Assembly (NCBI RefSeq): GCF_000337675.1
Contig: NZ_AOIB01000021.1
Location: 42,150 to 106,149, forward strand
Direction of reading: 5' to 3'
From: Natronococcus amylolyticus DSM 10524
GTDB taxonomy: Archaea > Halobacteriota > Halobacteria > Halobacteriales > Natrialbaceae
DNA length: 64,000 nt
Both the position numbers and the translations under genes were made by a program. Positions within the stretch are counted from its first letter, which is position 1. Each line of letters opens with the position of its first letter. This document shows positions 39,321 to 49,136 of this stretch, piece by piece. Under the pieces are notes generated by a model that was not told where the DNA came from, ran no database searches, and saw nothing but the letters and a program-made list of their open reading frames with translations.

Positions 39321-40871
39321 ATGACAAATCGCGACGGCGCCCGCCTGCTCGCCCTGCCGCCGTCAGCCGTTCTCGGGCGTCCGACCGAGACCCTCGCAGA
39401 TGTCGATACGACCCTCGAGCCCGACGCGGTCTGGCTGCTCGGCCCCGAACGCGAGGCGCGGGCATTCGCGCGGACACGACAGATGTTCGACGCGCCGGCG
39501 TTTCACCCACCCCTCGAGACGGACGGGGAAGTCGTCTCCCGTCAGCCCATCGGAACGGAACTTGAGATTGCGGTCGTTCGGAGTCTTCGCGCGCTTCGGG
39601 CGTCTCCCGCGGACGTCTCGAGTGCGCTGTCCGACTCGCGTTCGACCCCGATCGCGGTCGTCTGTGACGACGTGACGACGACGACGCGACCGACGGCGCT
39701 CGAGACGGGCCTCGAGGGGGCGGCCGAACTCGCGGCCGCACTGCCGCCCGGCCGCGTGACGACCGTCCTGACTAGCGGTGTCCCCGCCGGCTACGACGAG
39801 CTGTGGCACCTCGCAGCCGAGACGGGCGCGATTCGGGCCGTTGAGCACGAGCCGCAACTCGAGTGTGAACCCGCGGGGGACGACTGCGTCTCCGTTCGGG
39901 TTCGAGGTGCCGGTCCCGTCGAGGGCTACGGCGGCTCGGCGTCGCTGTCCGTCCTCGAACTCGACGAAACCGGTGTCACGGCCGTCGACACCTACGAGCG
40001 TTCGGACTTCGGCCTCGAGGCGGTTGCCGGAATCGGACCGAAAACGGCCGAGCGACTCGCCGACGCCGAGGTGACGACCAGAGCCGAACTGCTCGAGACG
40101 CCGATCGACAAACTCGCGGGCTACCCTGGCGTCGGTCGGGACAGCGCACACCGGATGCACCGCCATGCGACCGTCCTCGAGGCAGGCGAACCCCGACGGC
40201 TCACCGACGAGTCGCTGCCGGCCGAGAGCGGTCGACCGCCGCTGTGTCTCGACATCGAGACCGACGGGCTCTCGCCGACGATCCTCTGGCAGATCGGGGT
40301 CTACGACCCGGCCGACGACTCCTACCGGGCGTTCGTCGAGCGCGACGATCCGGACGATCCCGCGCCGGTGCTCGAGGCCCTCTGTGACTGGCTGTTCGCC
40401 AGCCACCCCGACAGAGCGCTGCTCACCTGGAACGGCTGGCGCTTCGACTACCGCCACCTCGGAGCGTTCGTCGCACGCCACGTGCCGTACTACGTCGAGG
40501 AGTGGGAGTCGGTGCCGAAGTTCGACCTCTACGACTGGGCCGTCCGCGAGGGGCATGCGCTCCTCCCGGGTCGGACGAACAAACTCGAGGACGTCGCCGG
40601 CGCGCTCGGGTACGAGGGTGCGGAGACGGGCCTCGACGGCGCGCAGACCGCGGCGGCCTACCAGCGGTTTCTGCGAACCGGCGAGGAGTTCGACTGGGGT
40701 CGCCACGAGGCCTACTGCGAGGACGACTGTCGAGCGTTGTGGCACGTCTACGAGCGACTTCGGGACGCGCCGCGGGCGACGGACTCGAGCGACACGTCCC
40801 CGGCGGAGGCCGAGGGAGCGACCCCGAGCGGAACGACGGGAGGCGAACAGACCGGACTGGGTGATTTTTGA
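39321..40871 (+). CDS. DEDD-type RNase H-like exonuclease with HhH, MrfB/YprB-like
   Basis: A 516-aa protein. Residues ~1-215 are an unassigned alpha/beta domain. Residues ~225-290 hold two helix-hairpin-helix motifs (VAGIGPKTAERLA, YPGVGRDSAHRM). From ~305 is a RNase H-like 3'-5' exonuclease: CLDIETDG, LLTWNGWRFDYRHL, KLEDVAGALGYEG and HEAYCEDDCRALW give the DEDD acids. The C-terminus is disordered. The stop lies 3 bp before the helicase ATG (a TTG start would even overlap). The gene pair matches the bacterial order yprB/mrfB plus yprA/mrfA; the N-terminal domain is not part of the bacterial protein as I know it. Confidence 0.85.
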   Translation: MTNRDGARLLALPPSAVLGRPTETLADVDTTLEPDAVWLLGPEREARAFARTRQMFDAPAFHPPLETDGEVVSRQPIGTELEIAVVRSLRALRASPADVSSALSDSRSTPIAVVCDDVTTTTRPTALETGLEGAAELAAALPPGRVTTVLTSGVPAGYDELWHLAAETGAIRAVEHEPQLECEPAGDDCVSVRVRGAGPVEGYGGSASLSVLELDETGVTAVDTYERSDFGLEAVAGIGPKTAERLADAEVTTRAELLETPIDKLAGYPGVGRDSAHRMHRHATVLEAGEPRRLTDESLPAESGRPPLCLDIETDGLSPTILWQIGVYDPADDSYRAFVERDDPDDPAPVLEALCDWLFASHPDRALLTWNGWRFDYRHLGAFVARHVPYYVEEWESVPKFDLYDWAVREGHALLPGRTNKLEDVAGALGYEGAETGLDGAQTAAAYQRFLRTGEEFDWGRHEAYCEDDCRALWHVYERLRDAPRATDSSDTSPAEAEGATPSGTTGGEQTGLGDF

Positions 40872-40873
40872 GC

Positions 40874-43597
40874 ATGGATACGGACGACGCCGCGGACGAA
40901 GACGGGACCGAGCCGACCGACGGGAGCCGAGAGGACGTGCCGGTCACCGGCGACGAGCTGCTCGAGACGTTCCCCCGCTACCGCGACGAGGAAGACGTCT
41001 CCGTCCTCGAGATCCCCGGCCGCGAGGCGTCGACGGTGCCGAACGACGAGGTCCTGCGGCCCGAACTCGCCGGCCCCCTCGAGTACGACCTGTACGCCCA
41101 CCAGGCCGAGGCGCTCGCCGCGCTCGAGCACGACGAGAACATCTGCGTCGCGACGAGCACGTCGTCGGGCAAGACCCGGATCTACGCCCTCCAGATCGCC
41201 CGGAACGTCCTCGAGGCGCGCGCTCGCGGCGAGCGTTCGACCGCGTACGTGCTGTACCCGACGAAGGCGCTCTCGCGGGATCAGGAGCGGGAGCTGAACG
41301 ACTTCTTCGATGTGCTCGGACTCGATATCTCGGTCCGGGTCTACGACGGCGACACGGACCCCGGCGAGACCCGACGGCAGATCCGCGAGGGGGCCGACGT
41401 GATTATCTCGAACTTCGCGGGCGTAAACACGTACCTGCACGATCACGACCGCTGGGCGCGCTTTCTCTCGACCTGCGACCTCGTCGTGGTCGACGAATCC
41501 CACACCTACACCGGCGTCCACGGTATGCACGTCGCCTGGGTGATTCGTCGGCTGAAGCGGGTGCTCGAGTACTACGGCGCCGACCCGCAGTTCGCGCTCA
41601 CGAGCGCGACGATCGGCAACCCAGGCGAGCACTCGAGCGCCCTGATCGCCGAATCTGTTACCGTCGTCGACGAGGACGGCTCTCCGACTGGACCGCGGGA
41701 ACTGGTGCTCTGGAACCCGCCGGCTCGAGCGCGAGCGGACGGTTCGGACGGCGATTCGGCGACTGCCGGCGGGAGCGAGGACGAAGCTGACAACGCCGTC
41801 GTCGAACGCGTCCCCGCGAGCGTCGAGGCGCCGAAGCTCCTCTCGCACCTGTGTTACCACGACGCCCAGACGCTGCTGTTTACGCCCTCGAGGAAGCTCG
41901 CCGAGCTGTCGGTCAAGCGGGCGTCGACCCACCGCCGCGACCGAAGCCGGTACTACGCGAACCCCGATCGGGGGAGCGAAATCGAACCCTACCACGCCGG
42001 CCACTCCCGAACGAAACGCCACGGGACCGAACACCGACTCAAGACCGGCGCGCTCGACGGCGTCGCCTCGACGAACGCCCTCGAGCTGGGGATCAACGTC
42101 GGCGAGATGGACACGACGGTCCAGCTCGGCTACCCGGGGCAGCGCCAGTCGTTCTGGCAGCAGATCGGCCGCGCGGGCCGCGGGACCAGGCGGGCGCTCT
42201 CGGTGCTCGTGGCGGGACATCGAACCCTCGATCAGTACGTCGCGAACAACCCCGACTACCTGCTCGAGACCGACGTCGAGGACGCGGTCGTCGACGTCGA
42301 CAACGACGCAGTGTTCGCCCGGCACCTCCTGTGTGCGGCGGACGAACTCGCCCTCAAGGGAGCCGACGCGGGCGCGTTCGCCGAGCGCGAGCGACTCGAG
42401 CGCGCCGTCGAGATGTGGTGCCGCGCGGGCCGGTTGGCGGGCCACCTCGAGACCGGGATCTCCTACGTCGGCCCGCCCCGCCCCCAGGGGTCGATCTCGC
42501 TGTACGCGACGTCGGGCGAGGAGTACGCGGTCGAACTCGCCGACGGCGTCGACGAGCGACACGATCCCGAGATGGAGCCCCTCGCGGAGGAGCGAGTCCT
42601 GCGGGACTTTCACGAGGGCGCGGTCAGGCTCCACGAGGGCCGACAGTACGAGGTGTGCGCGGTCGACCACGACTCGCCCCGACCCACGGTGACGCTCCGG
42701 CCGACGGACGCCGACTGCTACACTCGAACCCGAACCGACGTGACCGTTCTCGACGCAGTCTCGGAGGAATCCCGCGAGATCGGCGACTTCACGCTGCACT
42801 TCGGGCGCGGACAGGTGTTGGTCTACCACGGCACCTACGACCGGGTCGACGTCGACAACGGCGATCCGAAGGAACAGGGACTCCCGACGGAGAACCCGCC
42901 GCTGTCGATCGAGACTCAGCTCTGCTGGCTCGAGGTACCCGACGCTCTCGAGCGGGCGCTCGTCGAGCGTTACCGCGAGTTCTCGCTCGAGGACGAGGAC
43001 GGGGACGGAGACGAAGACGGAATCGCGGAGACCGCCCACCTCGGCTACGCGGGCGGCCTCCACGCCGCCGAACACGCGACCATCGGCGTCGCGCCGCTCG
43101 AGCTAATGGTCGACAAGCGCGATCTGGGCGGACTCGCGACGCTGTCGATCGATTCGCACCTCGAGCGGGAACGAGGCGAGAACGGGACGACGGGCAAGGG
43201 CGGGACGTCGGGCGAGGCCCCGCGCAACGTCGCCGCGGCCGAGGCGACCGTCAGGCAAATCGCCGACGGGCTCGAGCACGAGCCGAAGAGCGGCTGGTTC
43301 ATCTACGACGGAATCGACGGCGGCCTCGGCTTCTCGCGGGCGATCTACGAGAACTTCGAGGCCGTCGCCGAGCGGGCCCGAGAGCTGATCGCGGACTGCG
43401 ACTGTGGCCGCGTCGACGGCTGTCCGGCCTGCGTGATGGACGACCAGTGTGGCAACGACAACCAGCCGTTACACCGCGAGGCGGCCGTCGACGTGCTGGA
43501 TCGGTTGCTCGGAAACGAGAGTGGAGAGGCGCTTGAGGCCGACGCCGCCGAGAGCGAATCCGGCAGCGATCGGCGGCCCCCGCTGTTCTACTCTTGA
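40874..43597 (+). CDS. DEAD/DEAH helicase with DUF1998 zinc domain, MrfA/YprA-like
   Basis: A 907-aa superfamily 2 helicase: Q-like DLYAHQAEAL, Walker A variant ATSTSSGKTRIY, LYPTKALSRDQ, motif II DESH, motif III TSATIGNP, motif VI QQIGRAGRG. The C-terminus carries the DUF1998/MZB zinc cluster (CDCG...CPACVMDDQCGN), the mark of MrfA. In Bacillus MrfA unwinds DNA 3'-5' and with MrfB removes mitomycin C adducts outside the UvrABC route. An acidic insert (~DGDEDG) and a spacer (~290-310) are haloarchaeal adaptations. It acts with the exonuclease upstream by coupling (inference). Confidence 0.9.
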   Translation: MDTDDAADEDGTEPTDGSREDVPVTGDELLETFPRYRDEEDVSVLEIPGREASTVPNDEVLRPELAGPLEYDLYAHQAEALAALEHDENICVATSTSSGKTRIYALQIARNVLEARARGERSTAYVLYPTKALSRDQERELNDFFDVLGLDISVRVYDGDTDPGETRRQIREGADVIISNFAGVNTYLHDHDRWARFLSTCDLVVVDESHTYTGVHGMHVAWVIRRLKRVLEYYGADPQFALTSATIGNPGEHSSALIAESVTVVDEDGSPTGPRELVLWNPPARARADGSDGDSATAGGSEDEADNAVVERVPASVEAPKLLSHLCYHDAQTLLFTPSRKLAELSVKRASTHRRDRSRYYANPDRGSEIEPYHAGHSRTKRHGTEHRLKTGALDGVASTNALELGINVGEMDTTVQLGYPGQRQSFWQQIGRAGRGTRRALSVLVAGHRTLDQYVANNPDYLLETDVEDAVVDVDNDAVFARHLLCAADELALKGADAGAFAERERLERAVEMWCRAGRLAGHLETGISYVGPPRPQGSISLYATSGEEYAVELADGVDERHDPEMEPLAEERVLRDFHEGAVRLHEGRQYEVCAVDHDSPRPTVTLRPTDADCYTRTRTDVTVLDAVSEESREIGDFTLHFGRGQVLVYHGTYDRVDVDNGDPKEQGLPTENPPLSIETQLCWLEVPDALERALVERYREFSLEDEDGDGDEDGIAETAHLGYAGGLHAAEHATIGVAPLELMVDKRDLGGLATLSIDSHLERERGENGTTGKGGTSGEAPRNVAAAEATVRQIADGLEHEPKSGWFIYDGIDGGLGFSRAIYENFEAVAERARELIADCDCGRVDGCPACVMDDQCGNDNQPLHREAAVDVLDRLLGNESGEALEADAAESESGSDRRPPLFYS

Positions 43598-43621
43598 TTC
43601 GCGGCACAGAATCCATGGCGA

Positions 43622-45670
43622 CTACGGTTCAACGTACTCGACCTCGAGTCGGTCGAAGCAAAACGACCAGAGGTCGAGCTGTTCCTCGACGACCATCCAG
43701 GTCGGCTTGCCCGTCCCGTGGCCGGTGTCGCGGTTCGTCTTGCAGAGGAACGGGCCGCCGTCGGCGACGGCCTGCATGCGGGCGGCCATCTTCCAGGCGT
43801 GGACCGGGTGGACGCGCGTGTCGCTCTCGGCGGTCTCGAAGAGGACGGCGGGATACTCCGGGCCACCCTCCTCGGACGGCTCGAGGTTGTGGTACGGCGA
43901 GTACTCCTTGATCCACTCGTACGCGTCGGGATCGTCCGGTGACCCGTACTCGCTCGTCCAGGACGCGCCGAGCAGGAACGTGTGGAACCGGAGCATGTCG
44001 AGTAGGGGGACCTGACAGCAGACTGCCGCCACCAGATCCGGCCGCTGGGTCAACACGGCACCGACGGTCAGCCCGCCGTTCGAGCCGCCCCGGATCGCCA
44101 GTCGGTCGCTCGAGGTGTACCCTTCCTCGATCAGGTACTCGGCGGCGGCGATCATATCGTCGAACGTGTTCTGTTTGTTCTCGTGGCGAGCCGCCTCGTG
44201 CCACTCCGTGCCGAACTCGCCGCCACCTCGGAGGTTCGCCTGGGCGTAGACCCCGCCCGAACGGAGGAACTCCCGTCCGAACCTCTGAAAGGTCGGCGGC
44301 AGGCTGTTCTCGAAGCCGCCGTAGCCGTACAGCAGCGTCGGACTGTCGCCGTCGCGCGCGAGGTCGGCGCGGTGGACGACGAACATCGGAACCTCGGTGC
44401 CGTCGGCGGACTCGTACCGAACCTGTTCGATGGTCACGTCGAAGCCCAGCGAGACGTCGGGGCGGTCGAGTTCCGCGACGTCGCCCGCCTCGAAATCGTA
44501 CCGAAACACCGTCGACGGCTGATCGAACGACTGGTAGCTGAAGAACGCCTCGGGGGCGTCGCGGTTGCCGCTCAGCCCGGCGACCGTTCCCGTTCCGGGC
44601 AGCTCGACGGATCGTAGATGATCGCCGTCGAGGTCGAACACCTCGAGGTCGGAGACGGCCGCGCGCTCGTACTGGATCAGCAGGCGGTCGTCCGCGACGG
44701 TCGCGCCTTTGACGATCCCGTCGCGTTCGGGAACGACCTCCGGTAGCTCGGCGGGATCGACCTCGTCGACGTCGCTGGAGAGATCGAGCTCGAGGAATCG
44801 GTAGAAGGGTGCCTCGAGGTCGGTTCGCAGGTAGGCCGTCTCGTCGTGAATCAGCGGCGTGTAGAAGTGGTCGGCGTCGGTGATGACGGGCGTCAGCTCC
44901 GTGTCGCCGACGTCAGCGTAGAACAGATCGCTTCGCTCCCAGCCGGTCACGAGCGCGACGAGCAGGTGGCGCCCGCTCCTGTCGGTGGTGAGCAGCGGCC
45001 AGGTCGCGGGATCGTCGACCTCGCGGACGAGCTCGTCCGCGTCGAGGGCGTCGCCGTGCTCGTGGTAGCGAATCTCCTTCTCGAGCTGGCTCTCGTTCTC
45101 GAGACCCGTGCGGCCGTAGTAGAATCCCTCGGGCGTCCACGCAAACATCCCCGGGTTCACCCGGCCGAGGGCGGTGAGTTCCTCGAGGACGGGTCCGTCG
45201 GGCACCTCGAGAACCGTCACGTCGTACAGCTCGTCGCCGCCCTCGTGGACGCCGTAGGCGAGTCGTTTGCCGTCGGGAGAGACGGTCCACCAGCCCATCG
45301 ACTTCGTCCCGTCGTCGCTGAACTCGTTGGGATCGACGAGGATCGCCCGGTCAGACTCGAATGACTCCCGGAAGTACAGAATCGGTTGGTCGTCCTCCGG
45401 TCGCTCGACCTCCTGGAAGTACCCCGTCGGTGCGGCCGTCACCGTCCCGTAGTCGGTCGTCCGCGCGAGCGATTCGAAGCGCGGCCGTAACTCCTCGCGA
45501 GCGTCGACCGACTCGAGGAACGCGTCGGCGTACTCGTTCTGGCGGTCGACCCAGTCGTCGACCGCCTCGCCCTCGTCCTCGAGCCAGAGATAGGGATCGT
45601 CTACGAGGTCGCCGTGTCGTTCGTAGCTCGTGATCTCGCGTTTCGTCCGAGGCGGCCCACCCGAGTTCAT
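43622..45670 (-). CDS. Prolyl oligopeptidase family serine peptidase (S9A)
   Basis: A 682-aa protein. The N-terminal seven-blade propeller starts at DDPYLWLEDEGEAVDDWVDRQN. The C-terminal alpha/beta hydrolase has nucleophile Ser in RGGSNGGLTVG (~530), Asp in DTRVHPVHAW and His in DTGHGTG. No signal peptide, so it cleaves short peptides after Pro in the cytosol. The ATG at 45670 fits the family; the longer frame enters the divergent promoter region. Confidence 0.95.
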   Translation of the reverse strand: MNSGGPPRTKREITSYERHGDLVDDPYLWLEDEGEAVDDWVDRQNEYADAFLESVDAREELRPRFESLARTTDYGTVTAAPTGYFQEVERPEDDQPILYFRESFESDRAILVDPNEFSDDGTKSMGWWTVSPDGKRLAYGVHEGGDELYDVTVLEVPDGPVLEELTALGRVNPGMFAWTPEGFYYGRTGLENESQLEKEIRYHEHGDALDADELVREVDDPATWPLLTTDRSGRHLLVALVTGWERSDLFYADVGDTELTPVITDADHFYTPLIHDETAYLRTDLEAPFYRFLELDLSSDVDEVDPAELPEVVPERDGIVKGATVADDRLLIQYERAAVSDLEVFDLDGDHLRSVELPGTGTVAGLSGNRDAPEAFFSYQSFDQPSTVFRYDFEAGDVAELDRPDVSLGFDVTIEQVRYESADGTEVPMFVVHRADLARDGDSPTLLYGYGGFENSLPPTFQRFGREFLRSGGVYAQANLRGGGEFGTEWHEAARHENKQNTFDDMIAAAEYLIEEGYTSSDRLAIRGGSNGGLTVGAVLTQRPDLVAAVCCQVPLLDMLRFHTFLLGASWTSEYGSPDDPDAYEWIKEYSPYHNLEPSEEGGPEYPAVLFETAESDTRVHPVHAWKMAARMQAVADGGPFLCKTNRDTGHGTGKPTWMVVEEQLDLWSFCFDRLEVEYVEP

Positions 45671-45999
45671 ACCGACAGTGTCCAACGCTGACACCTTGAA
45701 GCGACCGGTTGCGGAACCTCGTCTCCGGTCCGGAAGCGACTGTGACGACGCAAGCGCCGCGTCCCGACGCCACCCGGATCGGTGTGCCGTACGCGGTCCG
45801 GGCAACTCACTCGAACCGGGCCAGCCCCTCTCCGGCGGAACCGACCCCGTTCGACCCGCCGTTTCCGACAGCTGCGCCGCTCGAGGTCTCGCCGAAACAG
45901 CAGCTGTCGATACCGTATTCGTCGATCGACGGCAGTTTGATAGAAAAAGATGAGTTATACGTCTGGACCGAAGTTGGGCAAGTAGCGGCCACCATAACA
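45671..45999. other. Divergent promoter region, no gene
   Basis: 329 bases between two divergent starts. The last ~60 (from 45935) are AT-rich with GATGAGTTATAC, probably the promoter of the Mqo-like gene. Plus-strand frames here (for example 45709 onward) are only extensions with non-protein-like composition. Confidence 0.5.
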
Positions 46000-47409
46000 A
46001 TGTCTGGCAAGTACGACCTCGTTATCGTCGGCGGCGGTATCAGTGGCGCCTCGTTGCTGTACACGACCGCGACGTTCACCGATATCGACTCTATCGCACT
46101 GATCGAGAAGGAAGACGAGATCGCGGCGATCAACTCCAATCACACGAACAACTCCCAAACGCTGCATTTCGGGGATATCGAGACCAACTACACCCTCGAG
46201 AAGGCCCGGGAGGTGAAGGAGGGCGCGGAGATGCTCGCGGGTTACCTCGAGAACCGCGATCCCGACCGGGAGATGCACGACAAACGCAGCAAGATGGTGC
46301 TGGGCGTGGGTCGCGAGGAGGTCGCGGAGCTCGAGCGACGCTACGAGGGCGACGGCTTCGGCGACCTGTTCCCGAAGCTGCGCTCGATCGGCCGCGAGGA
46401 GATCGCCGAGATCGAGCCGAAGGTCGTCGAGGGCCGGGATCCTGATACGGAGCTGCGCGCGCTCCAGACACCCGACGGCTACGTCGTCGACTACGGCGCG
46501 ACGACCCAGTCGTTCGTCGAACTCGCGCGCGAGGAGGCGGGCGTCGACGTCTACACCGGGACGAAGGTCGAGGACATCACGCCGACGCTCGACGGCTACA
46601 CCATCGAGACGACCGACGGCCGCTTCGACTGCGAGGCGACCGTCGTCGCCGCCGGCTCCCACAGCCTCCAGATCGCCAAGGAGCTGGGCTACGGCGAGAA
46701 CAAGGTCCTGCTCCCGGTCGCGGGCAGCTTCTTCCTCGGGGACGACCTGCTCAACGGGAAGGTCTACACCCTCCAGATGAAGAAGCTCCCCTTCGCCGCG
46801 GTCCACGGCGACGCGGACGTCCACGATCCCTCGATCACGCGCTTTGGTCCGACCGCGAAGCTCGTCCCGACCCTCGAGCGGGGACGCATCTCCACCGTCA
46901 CCGACTTCTTCGACGTCTTCGGGCTCAACGCTGCGGCGTTTCTCAGCTACGCGAACGTCCTCTCGGATCGGATCCTCCTGCCGTACGTGCTCCGAAACCT
47001 CCTCTACGACGTGCCGAACGTCGGTCCGAAACAGTTCCTGCCCCACGTTCAGAAGGTCGTTCCCAGCGTCGAACTCGACGACATCGAGCGCGCGAAGGGG
47101 TACGGCGGCGTTCGCCCCCAGATCGTCGACACCGAGCGGAAGTCCCTCGACATGGGCGAGGCCAAGATCGTCGGCGACGACATCATCTTCAACATCACGC
47201 CCTCGCCGGGCGCCTCGACCTGCCTGAAGAACGCGCGGCGTGACACCCTCGAGGTGCTCGAGTTCCTCGAGGGCGAGTACGAGTTCGACGAGGAGGCGTT
47301 CCGCGAGCGGACGATCGAGCAGTTTCCGCGTCCGGAGGGTATCGAGGAGGGCGACACCGACGAGGACGCCGGCGCGCCCCTCGAGCCCTCGCCCGCCGAC
47401 GACGACTGA
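46000..47409 (+). CDS. FAD-dependent oxidoreductase, malate:quinone-oxidoreductase-like
   Basis: A 469-aa flavoprotein: FAD motif VIVGGGISGASLLY at residues 7-20, then the Mqo-type segment NSNHTNNSQTLHFGDIETNYTLEKA, and ATVVAAGSHSLQIAKELGYG. The C-terminal 25 residues are an acidic Pro-rich tail. Mqo oxidises malate and passes electrons to quinone at the membrane. The family match is good, but close relatives act on other 2-hydroxy acids (2-hydroxyglutarate), so the substrate is open. Confidence 0.85.
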   Translation: MSGKYDLVIVGGGISGASLLYTTATFTDIDSIALIEKEDEIAAINSNHTNNSQTLHFGDIETNYTLEKAREVKEGAEMLAGYLENRDPDREMHDKRSKMVLGVGREEVAELERRYEGDGFGDLFPKLRSIGREEIAEIEPKVVEGRDPDTELRALQTPDGYVVDYGATTQSFVELAREEAGVDVYTGTKVEDITPTLDGYTIETTDGRFDCEATVVAAGSHSLQIAKELGYGENKVLLPVAGSFFLGDDLLNGKVYTLQMKKLPFAAVHGDADVHDPSITRFGPTAKLVPTLERGRISTVTDFFDVFGLNAAAFLSYANVLSDRILLPYVLRNLLYDVPNVGPKQFLPHVQKVVPSVELDDIERAKGYGGVRPQIVDTERKSLDMGEAKIVGDDIIFNITPSPGASTCLKNARRDTLEVLEFLEGEYEFDEEAFRERTIEQFPRPEGIEEGDTDEDAGAPLEPSPADDD

Positions 47410-47497
47410 CGCTCGAGCGAGGTATACCCGTACTCATGCATACTTCTCGCTCGCTCGAAGGGTAACACTTACAGGTTCGTGCGTTTCGCTATCGAGC

Positions 47498-48802
47498 ATG
47501 GCAGAGCACGTGCTCCTGATCGGCGGCGGCGGGCGCGAACACGCGATCGCGCGGGCGCTCGAGAACGGGTCCGACGACGAGGTCGACCTCTACGCCTGCG
47601 CCGGCAACCGAAACCCGGGGATCGCCCGGCTCGCGACCGAGTTCGAGACGCTCGAGACGACCAACCCGAAGGCCGTCCGCGAGTACGCCGAGGACGTCGG
47701 GGCGACGCTGGCGGTCGTCGGCCCCGAGGCGCCCCTCGAGGCCGGCGTCGTCGACGAGCTCGAGGACGCGGGAATCTACGCCTTCGGCCCGAAAGCCGAG
47801 GAGGCCCGCATCGAGACGGACAAGGCCTTCCAGCGCCGGTTCATGGCCGAACACGACGTCCCCGGCTGTCCGGAGTTCGAGACGTTCGACGACATGGACG
47901 CGGCCTGTGACTTTATCGACGAGTACGACGGCGACCTCGCGATCAAGCCCGCCGGGCTCACGGGCGGAAAGGGCGTGAAGGTCATCGGCGACCAGGTCAC
48001 CGCCGAGGAGGGGAAGGCGTACATCCGCGATTCGGACTACGACCGGATCGTCCTCGAGGAGCGGCTGGTCGGCGAGGAGTTCACCGTCCAGGCGTTCGTC
48101 GCCGACGGCGAAGTTCGGACCGCCCCCGCGGTCCAGGATCACAAGCGGGCCTACGAGGGCGACGAGGGGCCCAATACCGGCGGAATGGGCAGCTACTCGG
48201 ACGCCACGCTCGAGCTTCCGTTCATGACCGAGGCCGACTACGAGGAGGCCGTTTCGGTCATCGAGGCGACGGTCGACGCCCTCGAGGGGTATCGCGGGAT
48301 CCTCTACGGCCAGTTCATGCTCACCAGCGAGGGACCGAAGGTGATCGAGTTCAACGCCCGCTTCGGCGATCCCGAGGCAATGAACACCCTGCCCGTGCTC
48401 GAGACGCCGTTCCTCGACGTCCTCACGGCCGCCCGCGACGGCGACGAGCTACCCGAACTCGAGTTTGCCTCGCAGGCGACGGTCTGTAAGTACGCTGTTC
48501 CGGAGGGGTACCCGACGGATCCGAAGGCGGGTGCGAAGGTGCAGGTTGACGAGGAAAGTGCTGGCGACGCCTTACTGTACTACGCCAGTGTAGACGAGCG
48601 CGACGACGGCATCTACACGACGACCTCGCGGGCGTTCGCCGTCGTCGGCGTCGACGACTCGATCACCGCAGCCGAGGAGATCGCCGAGGACGCCCTCGAG
48701 GTCGCCGGCGAGGAGGGACTGCACGTCCGCCACGATATCGGCAAACCCGACCTGGTCCAGCAGCGGATCGACCACGTCGCGGAGCTGCGAGGGGATCAGT
48801 AA
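47498..48802 (+). CDS. purD: Phosphoribosylamine-glycine ligase
   Basis: A 434-aa ATP-grasp enzyme: HVLLIGGGGREHAIARAL, GPEAPLEAGVVDELE, KPAGLTGGKGVKVI, GMGSYSDATLELPFM, and EFNARFGDPEAMN with the metal ligands. It makes GAR in purine synthesis. Here PurD stands alone. The ATG at 47498 fits; the frame extending upstream overlaps the preceding gene. Confidence 0.97.
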   Translation: MAEHVLLIGGGGREHAIARALENGSDDEVDLYACAGNRNPGIARLATEFETLETTNPKAVREYAEDVGATLAVVGPEAPLEAGVVDELEDAGIYAFGPKAEEARIETDKAFQRRFMAEHDVPGCPEFETFDDMDAACDFIDEYDGDLAIKPAGLTGGKGVKVIGDQVTAEEGKAYIRDSDYDRIVLEERLVGEEFTVQAFVADGEVRTAPAVQDHKRAYEGDEGPNTGGMGSYSDATLELPFMTEADYEEAVSVIEATVDALEGYRGILYGQFMLTSEGPKVIEFNARFGDPEAMNTLPVLETPFLDVLTAARDGDELPELEFASQATVCKYAVPEGYPTDPKAGAKVQVDEESAGDALLYYASVDERDDGIYTTTSRAFAVVGVDDSITAAEEIAEDALEVAGEEGLHVRHDIGKPDLVQQRIDHVAELRGDQ

Positions 48803-48875
48803 ACCGGGTTCAGTATTCGAACTCGGAACGGACACTGGAGCACTACTCCTTGAGGTCGGCGTAGAGCTGCGTCAG

Positions 48876-49046
48876 TCAGCAGTCGGGACAGAGAACCGCG
48901 TCGAGAGCTGTTCTCTCACCGATACCGAGCCGTTTGAGTATTCCGCCCTCCCGTTCAGTTTTGACGTAGAGACCTCCGGTCTCCGCCGTAGTCACGGCAG
49001 TTGCCTCCATCTCGACGTCACACTTCGGGCAGTACCGGCGGGACAT
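48876..49046 (-). CDS. Small zinc-ribbon protein, probably truncated by an in-frame TGA
   Basis: A 56-aa protein MSRRYCPKCDVEMEATAV...LDAVLCPDC ending right after the second CxxC. The stop is TGA at 48878-48876; reading through in frame gives LTQLYADLKE and then a TAG at 48845-48843. Zinc ribbons of this kind normally continue CPDCG-x-T after the last Cys, and GGA (Gly) to TGA is one change, so the 67-codon version is likely ancestral. Both Cys pairs survive, so the short form may still fold. The ATG at 49046 is chosen to start at the ribbon. Role unknown. Confidence 0.7.
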   Translation of the reverse strand: MSRRYCPKCDVEMEATAVTTAETGGLYVKTEREGGILKRLGIGERTALDAVLCPDC

Positions 49047-49136
49047 AGCACGGACGAGACCGTCCACCCGCATGATAGTTTCCGCCGAACGGGCGATTCC
49101 GCATCCGGTTCGCACGCGGACGTCGCGGTGCCGCTG

